A DNA stretch of 43,940 nt, from the NCBI GenBank assembly GCA_947372865.1, contig CANBVJ010000024.1, positions 1-43,940 of the forward strand, in the 5' to 3' direction. Positions 33,642-42,387 of this stretch are shown here, in pieces; the stretch's first letter is position 1; each line of letters starts with the position of its first letter. The position numbers were made by a program, and so were the translations under genes. Origin of the DNA: Comamonadaceae bacterium. GTDB taxonomy: Bacteria > Pseudomonadota > Gammaproteobacteria > Burkholderiales > Burkholderiaceae_C. Below the pieces are notes generated by a model that was not told the DNA's origin, ran no database searches, and saw only the letters and a list, made by a program, of their open reading frames with translations.

Positions 33642-35085
33642 GCCCGTGAGTCTATTTCAGCCCCGTGATGCAAGCGCGTCTAGCCCGTCCGCTACTGCAC
33701 CTGTGGATGTGGTCATCATGGCCGCAGGCAAAGGCACGCGCATGAAAAGCCGCCTGCCCAAGGTGCTGCAGCGCTTGGCCCATGTGCCGCTGGTGCAGCA
33801 CGTGCTGGCCACGGCGCAGCAACTGCAGGCGCGCTCGGCGGTGGTGATAACTGGCCATGGTGCGCAGCAAGTGGAAGCGGCGCTGGCCGGTTTGGGTGGC
33901 GCGCTGGCGCTGAAATTCGTGCGCCAGGAGCCCCAGCTCGGCACCGGCCACGCGGTGCAGCAGGCGCTGCCGGTGTTGGGTGACGACGGCGTGGTGGTAG
34001 TGCTCTCGGGCGACGTGCCGCTCACCCAGGCTGACACGCTGCAGGCGCTCATTGCCCTGTGCGCCGGCCAGCACCTGGCGCTGTTGACCATCGACCTGCC
34101 CGACCCGACCGGTTATGGACGCGTGGTGCGCGCGGGCGACGCGGTGCAGGCCATCGTCGAACACAAGGACGCGAGCGCCGCGCAGCGCGCGATTACCGAG
34201 ATTTACAGCGGCATCATGGCCGTGCCCGCCGCGCTGCTCAAGCGCTGGCTGGCGCGCCTGGACAACCACAACGCCCAGGGCGAGTACTACCTGACCGACA
34301 TTGTGAAATTTGCTGCCCAGGACGGCGTGACCGTGCTGGCCCAAAAAACGCTGGATGCGGTGCAAGTGGCCGGCATCAACAGCCCGGTGCAACTCGCCGA
34401 GCTGGAACGCAGCTTTCAGCACCGCCAGGCGACCGCGCTGATGGAAGCCGGTGTGCGCCTGGCCGACCCGGCGCGCCTGGACGTGCGCGGCCGCCTGCTG
34501 TGTGGGATGGACGTCGAGATTGACGTGAACTGCATTTTTGAGGGCGATGTGTCGCTGGGCGACGGCGTGCGCGTTGGCGCCCATTGCGTGCTGGCGAATT
34601 GCACGGTGGCCGCAGGCGCCGTCATCCACCCCTTTACCCATATTGACGGCGGCGCGCAGGGTGCCAGCGTGGGCGAGGGCGCGCTGATTGGCCCCTTTGC
34701 CCGCCTGCGCCCGGGTGCGCAACTGGGCGCGCAAGTGCATATTGGCAACTTTGTCGAAGTCAAAAACTCCACCCTGGCCGCTGGCGCCAAGGCCAACCAC
34801 CTGGCCTATCTGGGCGACGCCACCGTGGGCGAGCGCGTCAACTTTGGCGCAGGCAGCATCACCGCCAACTACGACGGCGCCAACAAACACCGCACCGTCA
34901 TTGAGGCCGATGTCCATGTGGGCAGCAACTGCGTGCTGGTGGCCCCGGTCACTTTGGGCGCAGGCGCCACCGTGGGCGGTGGCTCTACCATCACCAAAGA
35001 CGTGCCTGCGGGCGCCTTGAGCGTGGCGCGCGGCAAGCAGACGAATATTGCGAACTGGGCGCGGCCACAGAAGCTGGCGAAGTAG
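33640..35085 (+). CDS. glmU: Bifunctional GlcNAc-1-P uridylyltransferase / GlcN-1-P acetyltransferase
   Basis: Makes UDP-GlcNAc from glucosamine 1-phosphate in two steps, for peptidoglycan and LPS. The N-terminal pyrophosphorylase domain shows DVVIMAAGKGTRMKSRLPKVLQ-type start (MAAGKGTRM near residue 29) and VLSGDVPLT. The C-terminal left-handed beta-helix holds LGDATVGERVNFGAG and ANYDG, the acetyltransferase site. Two starts are possible: ATG 33640 and GTG 33646. The only good ribosome site, GAGG at 33635-33638, is spaced correctly (7 bases) for the GTG and too near the ATG. The end lies 15 bases from the convergent AsnC gene. Confidence 0.96.
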   Translation: MPVSLFQPRDASASSPSATAPVDVVIMAAGKGTRMKSRLPKVLQRLAHVPLVQHVLATAQQLQARSAVVITGHGAQQVEAALAGLGGALALKFVRQEPQLGTGHAVQQALPVLGDDGVVVVLSGDVPLTQADTLQALIALCAGQHLALLTIDLPDPTGYGRVVRAGDAVQAIVEHKDASAAQRAITEIYSGIMAVPAALLKRWLARLDNHNAQGEYYLTDIVKFAAQDGVTVLAQKTLDAVQVAGINSPVQLAELERSFQHRQATALMEAGVRLADPARLDVRGRLLCGMDVEIDVNCIFEGDVSLGDGVRVGAHCVLANCTVAAGAVIHPFTHIDGGAQGASVGEGALIGPFARLRPGAQLGAQVHIGNFVEVKNSTLAAGAKANHLAYLGDATVGERVNFGAGSITANYDGANKHRTVIEADVHVGSNCVLVAPVTLGAGATVGGGSTITKDVPAGALSVARGKQTNIANWARPQKLAK

Positions 35086-35100
35086 CGCCCAACACGGCCC

Positions 35101-35592
35101 TTAACTGCGAAGCCCCAGCGGCCAGATGCTGCTGAACTTGGCGCGCTTGAGGCTGAAAAACGCCTTGACGTTGCGCACATTGGCGTCTTGCGTGAGCAGG
35201 CGTTGCGTCACAGCCAGGTAGTCGGCCATGTCGCGGGCCTGGATGACGAGCACAAAGTCGGGCCCCGGCGACACGCGCCAGCACTGTTGCACCGCGTCAT
35301 CGGCCACGGCGCGGGCCTCAAAGGCGTCCAGGTGCTCGGCGCCTTGGCGGTCCAGTGTTACTTCCACCAGCGCATTTAAGCCCTGGCCTTGCAGGGCGGC
35401 CAGCCGGTCGGCGCTGAGCACCGCCACCTGGCGCTCAATCCAGCCCGCATCGGTCAGGCGCTTGACGCGGCGCAGGCAGGTGGGCGGCGACAGGTGCAAG
35501 AGCGCGGCCAACGCCAGGTTGCTGCGCGAGGCGTCGTGTTGCAGGGCGTCGAGGAGCTTCAGGTCGGTTGCGTCAAGGAAATTTTGTTCCAT
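35101..35592 (-). CDS. Lrp/AsnC family transcriptional regulator
   Basis: A 163-residue regulator. The N-terminal helix-turn-helix begins DATDLKLLDALQHDASRSNLALA and continues HLSPPTCLRRVKRL. The C-terminal RAM domain (from about residue 75) ends with the usual LLTQDANVRNVKAFFSLKRAK. Such proteins sense amino acids and often repress themselves. It is divergent from glmS, and between them are AT-rich repeats, the first of which starts at the base next to its own ATG. No ribosome site is visible before the ATG, so translation may be leaderless or weak. Confidence 0.92.
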   Translation of the reverse strand: MEQNFLDATDLKLLDALQHDASRSNLALAALLHLSPPTCLRRVKRLTDAGWIERQVAVLSADRLAALQGQGLNALVEVTLDRQGAEHLDAFEARAVADDAVQQCWRVSPGPDFVLVIQARDMADYLAVTQRLLTQDANVRNVKAFFSLKRAKFSSIWPLGLRS

Positions 35593-35668
35593 AAATTTAT
35601 AAAATTTAATGCTTAGTTCCGTCTTGGAAATTTATTGAAATTTTATGCCGAAAAATTTGGATATTTAT
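35593..35668. promoter_or_regulatory. Repeated AAATTTAT palindromes between asnC-type regulator and glmS
   Basis: The 136-base gap is strongly AT-rich. AAATTTAT followed by AAAATTT occurs at 35593-35607, and AAATTTAT followed by TGAAATTT at 35628-35643. A looser third copy, AAATTT then ATATTTAT, lies at 35653-35668. The first two start 35 bases apart and the third 25 bases later. Such loosely palindromic AT repeats are typical for Lrp/AsnC proteins, which bind as multimers. A TTGAAA at 35635 could be a glmS -35 box inside the second copy. Confidence 0.55.
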
Positions 35669-35728
35669 CGATTAATTTTTCAGCGCCTTGCCTAAGATGG
35701 CGCCCATCACTTTTCGTGGAGTTTGCTT

Positions 35729-37600
35729 ATGTGTGGCATCGTCGGCGCCGTTTCTACCCGCAACATCGTTCCCATCCTGGTCCAAGGCTTGCAGCGGTTG
35801 GAATACCGGGGCTACGACTCCTGCGGCGTGGCGGTGCATGCCGCCAGCCTGGGCCAGCCCCAGGGCGGCCTGCGCCGGGCGCGCAGCACCGACCGCGTGT
35901 CTGAGTTGATGGCGCAGGTGGAGGCAGACCACATTGAAGGCGGCACCGGCATCGCCCACACGCGCTGGGCCACCCATGGCGCGCCGGCCGTGCGCAACGC
36001 GCATCCGCATTTCAGCCACGGCCCGCAAACGCCCCAGCCCGACAGCGCCGCCCGCGTAGCGCTGGTGCACAACGGCATCATCGAAAACCACGACGCCCTG
36101 CGCGCCACGCTGCAGGCCAAAGGCTATGTGTTTGCCAGCCAGACCGACACCGAAGTGATCGCCCATTTGGTGGACAGCCTGTACCAGGGCGATTTGTTTG
36201 ACGCAGTCAAAGCCGCGCTGGCGCAACTCCACGGCGCCTATGCGGTGGCGGTGTTTCACAAGGACGAGCCGCACCGCGTGGTGGCAGCGCGCGCCGGCTC
36301 GCCCCTGATTTTGGGCGTGGGCAAAGACCACAGCGAGACCTTTTTGGCCAGCGACGCCATGGCCCTGGCCGGGGTGACCGACCAGATCGTCTACCTGGAA
36401 GAGGGCGACGCGGTGGACATCCAGCTCGGCAAATACTGGATTGAAGACCGCGAGCGCCGCCCCGTCACGCGCGCGGTCAAGACGGTGCACGCCCACAGCG
36501 GCGCAGCCGAGCTCGGGCCCTACCGCCACTACATGCAAAAAGAGATTTTTGAGCAGCCGCGCGCCATTGCCGACACGCTCGAAGGCATTGAAGGCATTAC
36601 GCCCGAGCTGTTTGGCGACGGCGCATTTAGCGTGTTCAAGGCCGTCGACCGGGTCTTGATTTTGGCCTGCGGCACCAGCTATTACAGCGGCTGCGTGGCC
36701 AAGTACTGGATCGAGGCCATCGCCCAGGTGCCTTGCCAGGTAGAGATTGCCAGCGAATACCGCTACCGCGACTCGGTGCCTGATGCGCGCACTCTGGTCG
36801 TCACCCTCAGCCAATCGGGCGAGACGGCAGATACCTTGGCCGCGCTGCGCCACGCCCAAAGCCTGGGCATGGCGCACACGCTGACCATTTGCAACGTAGC
36901 CACATCGGCCATGGTGCGCGAATGCAAGCTGGCTTACGTCACCCGCGCGGGAACCGAAATCGGCGTGGCGTCCACCAAGGCGTTTACTACCCAGCTCGCC
37001 GCCCTGTTTTTGCTGACGCTGGCGCTGGCGCAAACCAAAGGCTTGCTCAGCGACGCGCAAGAGGCCGAGCACCTCAAAGCCATGCGCCACCTGCCCGCCG
37101 CCCTGCAAGCGGTGCTGGCCTTGGAGCCGCAGGTGATTGCCTGGGCGCAAGAGTTTGCGTCCAAGGAAAACGCGCTCTTTCTGGGGCGGGGCACGCATTA
37201 CCCGATTGCCCTGGAAGGCGCGCTCAAGCTCAAGGAAATCACCTACATCCACGCCGAAGCCTATGCGGCGGGCGAACTCAAACACGGTCCGCTGGCGCTG
37301 GTGACCAGCGCCATGCCGGTGGTGACGGTCGCGCCCAACGACGCGCTCCTGGAAAAGCTCAAAAGCAATATGCACGAAGTGCGTGCCCGTGGCGGCGTGC
37401 TCTATGTGCTGGCCGACGCAGACACCCGCATCGACAGCAGCGAAGGCATCAACGTCATCCGCATGCCCGAACACTACGGCCTGCTCTCGCCCATCCTGCA
37501 CGTGGTGCCGCTGCAACTGCTGGCCTACCACACGGCGTGTGCGCGGGGGACGGATGTGGATAAGCCGAGGAACTTGGCTAAATCGGTGACGGTGGAGTAA
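35729..37600 (+). CDS. glmS: Glutamine--fructose-6-phosphate aminotransferase (isomerizing)
   Basis: Forms glucosamine 6-phosphate from fructose 6-phosphate and glutamine, the first step to UDP-GlcNAc. The protein must begin Met-Cys because the Cys becomes the catalytic N-terminus; ATG 35729 gives MCGIVGAVS, whereas the in-frame TTG two codons earlier would not. The glutaminase domain includes RWATHG and HNGIIENHD. The two SIS domains follow from about residue 300 ([18 protein letters not shown]). The end reads KSVTVE, as usual. Length of 623 is a little above the common 609. glmU is upstream, separated by the regulator. Confidence 0.97.
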   Translation: MCGIVGAVSTRNIVPILVQGLQRLEYRGYDSCGVAVHAASLGQPQGGLRRARSTDRVSELMAQVEADHIEGGTGIAHTRWATHGAPAVRNAHPHFSHGPQTPQPDSAARVALVHNGIIENHDALRATLQAKGYVFASQTDTEVIAHLVDSLYQGDLFDAVKAALAQLHGAYAVAVFHKDEPHRVVAARAGSPLILGVGKDHSETFLASDAMALAGVTDQIVYLEEGDAVDIQLGKYWIEDRERRPVTRAVKTVHAHSGAAELGPYRHYMQKEIFEQPRAIADTLEGIEGITPELFGDGAFSVFKAVDRVLILACGTSYYSGCVAKYWIEAIAQVPCQVEIASEYRYRDSVPDARTLVVTLSQSGETADTLAALRHAQSLGMAHTLTICNVATSAMVRECKLAYVTRAGTEIGVASTKAFTTQLAALFLLTLALAQTKGLLSDAQEAEHLKAMRHLPAALQAVLALEPQVIAWAQEFASKENALFLGRGTHYPIALEGALKLKEITYIHAEAYAAGELKHGPLALVTSAMPVVTVAPNDALLEKLKSNMHEVRARGGVLYVLADADTRIDSSEGINVIRMPEHYGLLSPILHVVPLQLLAYHTACARGTDVDKPRNLAKSVTVE

Positions 37601-37612
37601 AACGTCTGGATA

Positions 37613-38500
37613 TCAAGCGCCCTTCAACGCCCCGGCCAAATACTCCATCAGCACCCCCACCCGGTGCGGGATGTAGCGGTTGCTGGGCAGCACCGCATAA
37701 ATGCCTAAGGCCGGGGATTCAAAGTCGCGCAGGATTTCCACCACCTCTTGGCGCTCCAGAAAGGGCGCCGCCAAGAAATCGGGCTGCAGTGCGATGCCCA
37801 TGCCTTGGGCTGCGGCTTGCATCAGCGCCACGCCGTTGTTGGCCGTCAGGCGCCCGCGCACCGCAAACTGCTGTACCTGCCCGTCCACCTGGTAAGGCCA
37901 AGTGGCGGTGTTGGTCGTCATGGAATACACCAGGCACTCGTGGTGTTGCAGTTGCGCCGGGTGGTTGGGGTGGCCGTGCTGCGCCAGGTAGGCGGGTGCC
38001 GCAGTGGTCAGCAGGCGGCATTGGCCAAGCTTGCGCACAATGTCGCCGGGTTGCAGGTCAGCGGTAATGCGGATGGCCAGGTCAATGCCTTCTTCGACCA
38101 GGTTGGCGCGTTGGTCCGAAAAATTCAGCAGCAGCTCAATGTGCGCCTGCGCATCGGCAAAGGCCAGCAGGTGGGGCATCAGGCGCTGCAGGCCAAAGCT
38201 CAGTGGTAACGCCAGGCGTATGCGGCCCCGGGGCACCGCCTTTTCTTCGGCCAAGCTGGATTCGGCCACATCCACCAGGTTCAGGATGACGCGGCACTTT
38301 TCTAGATAGGCCGCCCCCGCGGCGGTGATGGTCAGGCTGCGGGTGCTGCGCGTCATCAGCTTGGCGCCCAGGTGTTTTTCCAGAGCGGCGATCTGGCGCG
38401 TCACCACGGAGCGGTCCACCTGCAGTTGCTCGGCCACGGCGGTAAAGCTGCCGGCCTCCGCCACCCGCACGAAGGTTTGCATTGCGTCGAGTTTGTCCAT
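37613..38500 (-). CDS. LysR family transcriptional regulator
   Basis: A 295-residue LysR-type regulator. It starts MDKLDAMQTFVRVAEAGSF, the typical helix-turn-helix opening, with DRSVVTRQIAALEKHLGAKL as recognition helix. The C-terminal substrate-binding domain fills residues 90-295. It is divergent from the dioxygenase-cytochrome-YceI operon, and its start codon lies on the edge of a palindromic array, so it probably controls both itself and that operon. It converges with glmS (12 bases between stops). The effector is not known. Confidence 0.92.
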   Translation of the reverse strand: MDKLDAMQTFVRVAEAGSFTAVAEQLQVDRSVVTRQIAALEKHLGAKLMTRSTRSLTITAAGAAYLEKCRVILNLVDVAESSLAEEKAVPRGRIRLALPLSFGLQRLMPHLLAFADAQAHIELLLNFSDQRANLVEEGIDLAIRITADLQPGDIVRKLGQCRLLTTAAPAYLAQHGHPNHPAQLQHHECLVYSMTTNTATWPYQVDGQVQQFAVRGRLTANNGVALMQAAAQGMGIALQPDFLAAPFLERQEVVEILRDFESPALGIYAVLPSNRYIPHRVGVLMEYLAGALKGA

Positions 38501-38530
38501 TGTTGCGTATTGTGCAACAAGTATTTGTTG
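38500..38530. promoter_or_regulatory. LysR operator array: TTGTTGC-N7-GCAACAA-GTAT-TTGTTG
   Basis: A perfect 7-bp inverted repeat (TTGTTGC 38500-38506, GCAACAA 38514-38520) fits the T-N11-A rule of LysR sites. It is followed after four bases by a third half-site, TTGTTG (38525-38530), which forms a second palindrome with the middle one (CAACAA-GTAT-TTGTTG). The array starts at the regulator's own start codon and lies 63 bases before the dioxygenase gene, a good position for autorepression and activation of the divergent operon. Confidence 0.65.
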
Positions 38531-38592
38531 ATTAGCTACTTTATCTATTGTCTTGGTGCATCTACATTCACCTCACCGAAAGCACCCACACC

Positions 38593-39381
38593 ATGCAAAC
38601 CCCCCGCAACGTCCTCTTTGTGCCCCATGGCGCTCCCACCTTTGCCCTGCAGCCCGGCGCGGCCGGCGCGGCCATGAGCCAGTTGGCGCAGGCCTTGGGT
38701 GCGCCGCGTGCCATCGTGGTGGTCAGCCCGCATTGGGAAACCGCGGTCCCCACCGTGGGCACGGGTGTGCAGCTCGAAACTATTTACGACTTTGGCGGCT
38801 TTGACTCGCGCCTGTACGACATTCGCTACCCCGCCACCGGTTGCCCTGAGGCGGCCGCGCAGGTAGTGGCGGCTTTGCAGGCGCACGGCTTTGCGGTGCA
38901 GCAAGACGCCCAGCGCGGCCTGGACCACGGCGCCTGGATCCCTTTGCGCCAGATGTTTCCGGACGCCGACATTGCAGTCATTCCGCTGTCGGTGCAAACC
39001 CACGCGGGCCCGGAGCACGCCTACCGCATCGGCCAGGCACTGGCAGCTTTGGCGGAGCAGAACTTTTTGATCGTGGCTTCCGGCAACGTAACCCACAACC
39101 TGCGTGATTTCCAGATGGCGCGCATGAAGGGCGGCCAAACGCCCGACTACGTGCAAGTCTTCGCAGACTGGGTGCACCAGCACATGGTGGGCAAGGACGT
39201 CCAGTCCCTGCTCAACTACCGGCAAGTCAGCCTCAGTGGCGCGCGCGCCCACCCCAGCGAAGACCATCTTTTGCCCCTGTTTACCGCTCTGGGCGCCGCA
39301 GGCGCCGACGCCCGGCCAGAGGCCTTTTACCGTGGCATTAGCGACTATGTGATCGCCATGGACGGCTACGCCTTTCACTAA
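38593..39381 (+). CDS. DODA-type extradiol ring-opening dioxygenase family (YgiD/LigB-like)
   Basis: A 262-residue member of the LigB/class III extradiol dioxygenase superfamily. The likely metal ligands are visible: His in VLFVPHGAPTF (about 12), VVSPHWET (about 46), a His in DHGAWIPL and GNVTHNLRDF near residue 165. The proteins of this subgroup act on L-DOPA in test or on small aromatic compounds. The ATG at 38593 is chosen over a frame that stays open 15 codons upstream. First gene of a run with cytochrome b561 (11 bases later) and two YceI genes. Confidence 0.88.
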   Translation: MQTPRNVLFVPHGAPTFALQPGAAGAAMSQLAQALGAPRAIVVVSPHWETAVPTVGTGVQLETIYDFGGFDSRLYDIRYPATGCPEAAAQVVAALQAHGFAVQQDAQRGLDHGAWIPLRQMFPDADIAVIPLSVQTHAGPEHAYRIGQALAALAEQNFLIVASGNVTHNLRDFQMARMKGGQTPDYVQVFADWVHQHMVGKDVQSLLNYRQVSLSGARAHPSEDHLLPLFTALGAAGADARPEAFYRGISDYVIAMDGYAFH

Positions 39382-39392
39382 AAAACACCACC

Positions 39393-39938
39393 ATGAACAC
39401 CCACTACACCACCACCGCCAAAGCCCTGCACTGGCTCATGGCGCTCCTGATTCTTGGCTTGCTGGCACTGGGCTTTTACATGTCGGATTTGCCCCTGTCG
39501 CCAGAGAAGCTGCAGTTCTACTCTTGGCACAAATGGGCGGGGGTGACGGTGTTTCTGCTGGTGTGGCTGCGTCTGCTATGGCGCGTCACGCACCGGCCAC
39601 CCGCCTATCCCTGGACTATGTCCAGCCTGCAGCAGGCGCTGGCCCAAACCGGCCACCTGGTGCTCTACGTCTTGATGATCGTCATCCCCTTGAGCGGCTG
39701 GCTCATGAGTTCGGCCAAGGGCGTGCAGACCGTGTGGTTTGGCGTGCTGCCCCTGCCCGACCTGATTGGCCGCGACAAGGCGCTGGGCAAGCAACTGGCC
39801 GAATTGCACTCGGCGCTGAATATTGGCCTCTTGCTGCTGATTGGCGGCCATGCGGCGGCAGCGATGTTCCACCACTTTTTTCACAAGGACGACATCTTGC
39901 GCCGCATGCTGCCCGTCCGTGCCAACCCCAAAATTTAA
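39393..39938 (+). CDS. Cytochrome b561 family protein
   Basis: A 181-residue diheme membrane cytochrome with four helices: about 10-30, 45-65, 85-110 and 145-165. Heme-ligand histidines are in ALHWLMALLIL, YSWHKWAGV, a helix-3 His and GGHAAAAMFHHFFHKDD, as in YodB/CybB-type proteins. It would pass electrons between quinone and a periplasmic partner. It stands directly before two YceI genes, a well-known arrangement in proteobacteria where YceI binds polyprenyl chains, so quinone chemistry is a sensible guess. Confidence 0.9.
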   Translation: MNTHYTTTAKALHWLMALLILGLLALGFYMSDLPLSPEKLQFYSWHKWAGVTVFLLVWLRLLWRVTHRPPAYPWTMSSLQQALAQTGHLVLYVLMIVIPLSGWLMSSAKGVQTVWFGVLPLPDLIGRDKALGKQLAELHSALNIGLLLLIGGHAAAAMFHHFFHKDDILRRMLPVRANPKI

Positions 39939-39948
39939 AGCAAACACC

Positions 39949-40530
39949 ATGTCTCACATTTTGAAATTCATGATTAAGCCTGCCCTGGCTTTGACCGCCA
40001 CCCTGGCACTGACTGCCGCCGTGCAGGCCGCGCCCTACCAGGCGGTGCAATTGGACAAAAGCAAGGTCAGCTTTAGCTACAAGCAAATGGGCGTGGGCAT
40101 GGACGGGCACTTTGCCAAGTTCAGCCCGCAACTCAGCTTTGACCCGGCCAAGCCCGAGCAAACCAAGGCGAGCATCGAGATAGATCTCGCCAGCATTGAC
40201 ACCGGTTCGGGCGAGGCCGACCAAGAAGTCGTGGGCAAATCGTGGTTTAACACATCGGCTTTCCCCAAAGCCGTGTTCGTGGCCAAGCAGGTCAAACAGA
40301 CCGCGCCCAATGTGTACGACGTGCTGGGCACGCTCACCATCAAAGGCCATGCCCGCGACGTGAAATTTGCCATGAAGCACGTGCCCCAAGGCAAGCTGGG
40401 CATCTTGACCGGCAGCTTCACCCTGCAACGCGCCGACTACGCCATTGGCGAAGGCATGTGGTCCAAATTCGACGTCGTGGCCAACGACATCCAGGTCAGT
40501 TTCCAAATCACCGCTCTTACGGGCAAATAA
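39949..40530 (+). CDS. YceI family periplasmic protein, first copy
   Basis: A 193-residue YceI protein, a lipocalin-like barrel that binds polyisoprenoid chains. The signal peptide (KPALALTATLALTAAVQA) is cut near residue 27. The mature part follows the family: LDKSKVSFSYKQMG, then a SIEIDLASIDTG strand, DQEVVGKSWFNTSAFPKAVF and GTLTIKGHARDV. ATG 39949 is 10 bases after the cytochrome stop. The next gene is a second YceI only loosely similar to it, so the pair comes from old divergence. Confidence 0.92.
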   Translation: MSHILKFMIKPALALTATLALTAAVQAAPYQAVQLDKSKVSFSYKQMGVGMDGHFAKFSPQLSFDPAKPEQTKASIEIDLASIDTGSGEADQEVVGKSWFNTSAFPKAVFVAKQVKQTAPNVYDVLGTLTIKGHARDVKFAMKHVPQGKLGILTGSFTLQRADYAIGEGMWSKFDVVANDIQVSFQITALTGK

Positions 40531-40554
40531 CGTTTTTTTAACAGGAGTATCTTT

Positions 40555-41133
40555 ATGAAATCATTCAAACACTTAAGCGCCGCTCTGGCCTTGGTCACCT
40601 TGGCAGCTGGCTCGGCCATGGCTGCGCCCGTCACCTACACGGTGGACGGTTCGCACACCTTCCCGCGTTTCTCGTATTCGCATTTTGGCTATTCCACCCA
40701 ACTCAGCAGCTTTGGCAAGACCACCGGCACCGTGGTGTTTGACGCCCAAGCCAAAACGGGTTCGGTGGACATCGTGATCGACACCACCACCGTCAACACC
40801 GGCTTTGCCGACTTCAACGGCCACATCCAGGGCGAAGACTTTCTGGACACCGCCAAGTTCCCTAAAGCCACTTTCAAGTCCACCAAAGTGGTGTTTGAAG
40901 GCGACAAGCCCGCATCCATCGAAGGCCAACTCACCATCAAAGGCGTGACCAAGCCCGTGACCTTGACCGTCACGTCCTTCCAGGCCATGCCCCACCCGAT
41001 GATGAAAGTGCCCGCCATGGGCGCCAACGCCTTCGTCAACATCAAGCGCAGCGAATTCAACGCTGGCAAATACGCGCCCTACGTGGGTGACGACGTGCGC
41101 ATCGACATCGCGCTCGAAGCCCAAGCCAAGTAA
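40555..41133 (+). CDS. YceI family periplasmic protein, second copy
   Basis: A 192-residue YceI protein with signal peptide (LSAALALVTLAAGSAMA). The barrel pattern is VDGSHTFPRFSYSHFGYSTQ, GSVDIVIDTTTVNTG, LDTAKFPKATFKST and QLTIKGVTKPVTL. A strong AGGAG lies before the ATG. It is the last gene of the LysR-linked operon and is followed by a strong terminator. The early SHTFPRFSYSHFG motif with two His differs from the first copy, suggesting different ligands. Confidence 0.93.
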   Translation: MKSFKHLSAALALVTLAAGSAMAAPVTYTVDGSHTFPRFSYSHFGYSTQLSSFGKTTGTVVFDAQAKTGSVDIVIDTTTVNTGFADFNGHIQGEDFLDTAKFPKATFKSTKVVFEGDKPASIEGQLTIKGVTKPVTLTVTSFQAMPHPMMKVPAMGANAFVNIKRSEFNAGKYAPYVGDDVRIDIALEAQAK

Positions 41134-41151
41134 GCCTCGGTTTACTTAAAG

Positions 41152-41180
41152 AAAAAGGGGCTGATTTCAGCCCCTTTTTT
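41152..41180. terminator. Strong bidirectional intrinsic terminator
   Basis: A near-perfect stem: AAAAAGGGGCTGA (41152-41164) pairs with TCAGCCCCTTTTT (41167-41179), ending in a T run for the plus strand and, because of the A run, also for the minus strand. It lies between the second YceI gene and the convergent LLM oxidoreductase gene and serves both. Confidence 0.92.
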
Positions 41181-41201
41181 GCGTCTGCGCGTCGAAGATT
41201 T

Positions 41202-42209
41202 TTAGGCGGTCAGCCCCACGGCCCGCGCCGCAATGTCCAGCGAGCGCAGGCGCAGCGGGGTGTCAAACACATCGCACACCAGTATCAACTCATCGGCCCC
41301 GGTGGCCTGCGCGAGCTGGTTCAGACCGGCGCCCACCGCCTCAGGCCCGCCCACCACGGCAGCGCCCAAAAAGTCGCCAATGGCGGCACGTTCTTGCGGG
41401 CTGCATTGCGCCATAAAGTGCGCGGTAGGCGCCTGCAACTGCCGCCGGTCGCCGCGCAAGATGCCCAGCACCCGCTGGTAGACGCTGCTGGCCAAAAACT
41501 CGGCCTCGTCGTCCGTGGGCGCGGCCACCAGCGGCACGCCAATCGCCACATACGGTTGGGCGAGGTGTTCGGACGGCTGGAACAACTGGCGGTACAAGTC
41601 CACCGCCTGGTGCAGCAGGCGCGGCGCAAAGTGCGATGCAAACGCATAAGGCAGGCCGCGCTGCGCCGCCAGTTGCGCAGAAAACAAGCTCGAGCCCAGC
41701 AACCAGATGGGCACCTGCGTGCCTGCGCCCGGCATGGCCACAATGCGCTGGCCTGGTTGGGCGTGGCCCAACAGGCGCTGCAGCTCCGCCACATCGCGCG
41801 GAAAGTCGGCTTCCGTCTCGGGCCGGTCGCGGCGCAGGGCGCGCATGGTGGCCGGGTCGGTGCCCGGCGCGCGGCCCAGGCCCAAGTCAATGCGGTCGGG
41901 ATACAGCGCGGCCAGCGTGCCAAAGGCCTCGGCCACCACCAGCGGCGCATGGTTGGGCAGCATGATGCCGCCCGAGCCCACCCGGATGCGCTGCGTGCCA
42001 CCGGCCAGATAGCCCACCAGCACGGCCGTGGCAGAACTGGCGATTCCTTGCATATTGTGGTGTTCGGCCACCCAGTAGCGGGCAAAGCCCAGCCGCTCGG
42101 CGTGCTGCGCGGTGGCTAGCGCGGTTGCCAGCGCCTGCCCCACGCTGGCGCCTTCTCGCACGGCCACCAGATCAAGCATGGACAGGGCGAATTTCGGTTT
42201 TGGCTGCAT
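41202..42209 (-). CDS. LLM class flavin-dependent oxidoreductase
   Basis: A 335-residue luciferase-like monooxygenase. The subgroup is recognised by [12 protein letters not shown] near the start, YWVAEHHNM (about residue 47), [35 protein letters not shown] and [15 protein letters not shown]. The barrel binds FMN or F420; this subgroup usually uses FMN. Substrate not known. It converges on the YceI gene across the shared terminator and is divergent from the DUF1003 gene with a 178-base gap. Confidence 0.9.
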   Translation of the reverse strand: MQPKPKFALSMLDLVAVREGASVGQALATALATAQHAERLGFARYWVAEHHNMQGIASSATAVLVGYLAGGTQRIRVGSGGIMLPNHAPLVVAEAFGTLAALYPDRIDLGLGRAPGTDPATMRALRRDRPETEADFPRDVAELQRLLGHAQPGQRIVAMPGAGTQVPIWLLGSSLFSAQLAAQRGLPYAFASHFAPRLLHQAVDLYRQLFQPSEHLAQPYVAIGVPLVAAPTDDEAEFLASSVYQRVLGILRGDRRQLQAPTAHFMAQCSPQERAAIGDFLGAAVVGGPEAVGAGLNQLAQATGADELILVCDVFDTPLRLRSLDIAARAVGLTA

Positions 42210-42387
42210 GGCGGGGGTGTTATGGAAAGCGGGTTCGGGGTACGGGCGGGCGTGTTGTTTCCAATTATGCGCAGCCTTGCACGCGTACCGGCGCTTGTCA
42301 GGTCATTACGGCACCCGGGCGGCCTGCGCTTTACCTAAGGGACGGCTGCGGTGGTCACAATGCACGCATGCTGTTTTTGGAGAAGCC

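Noticed and set aside
35672..37531. Long minus-strand frame (about 619 codons) opposite glmS
   Set aside because: Antisense shadow of glmS; no motif, and the start lies in the middle of glmS.
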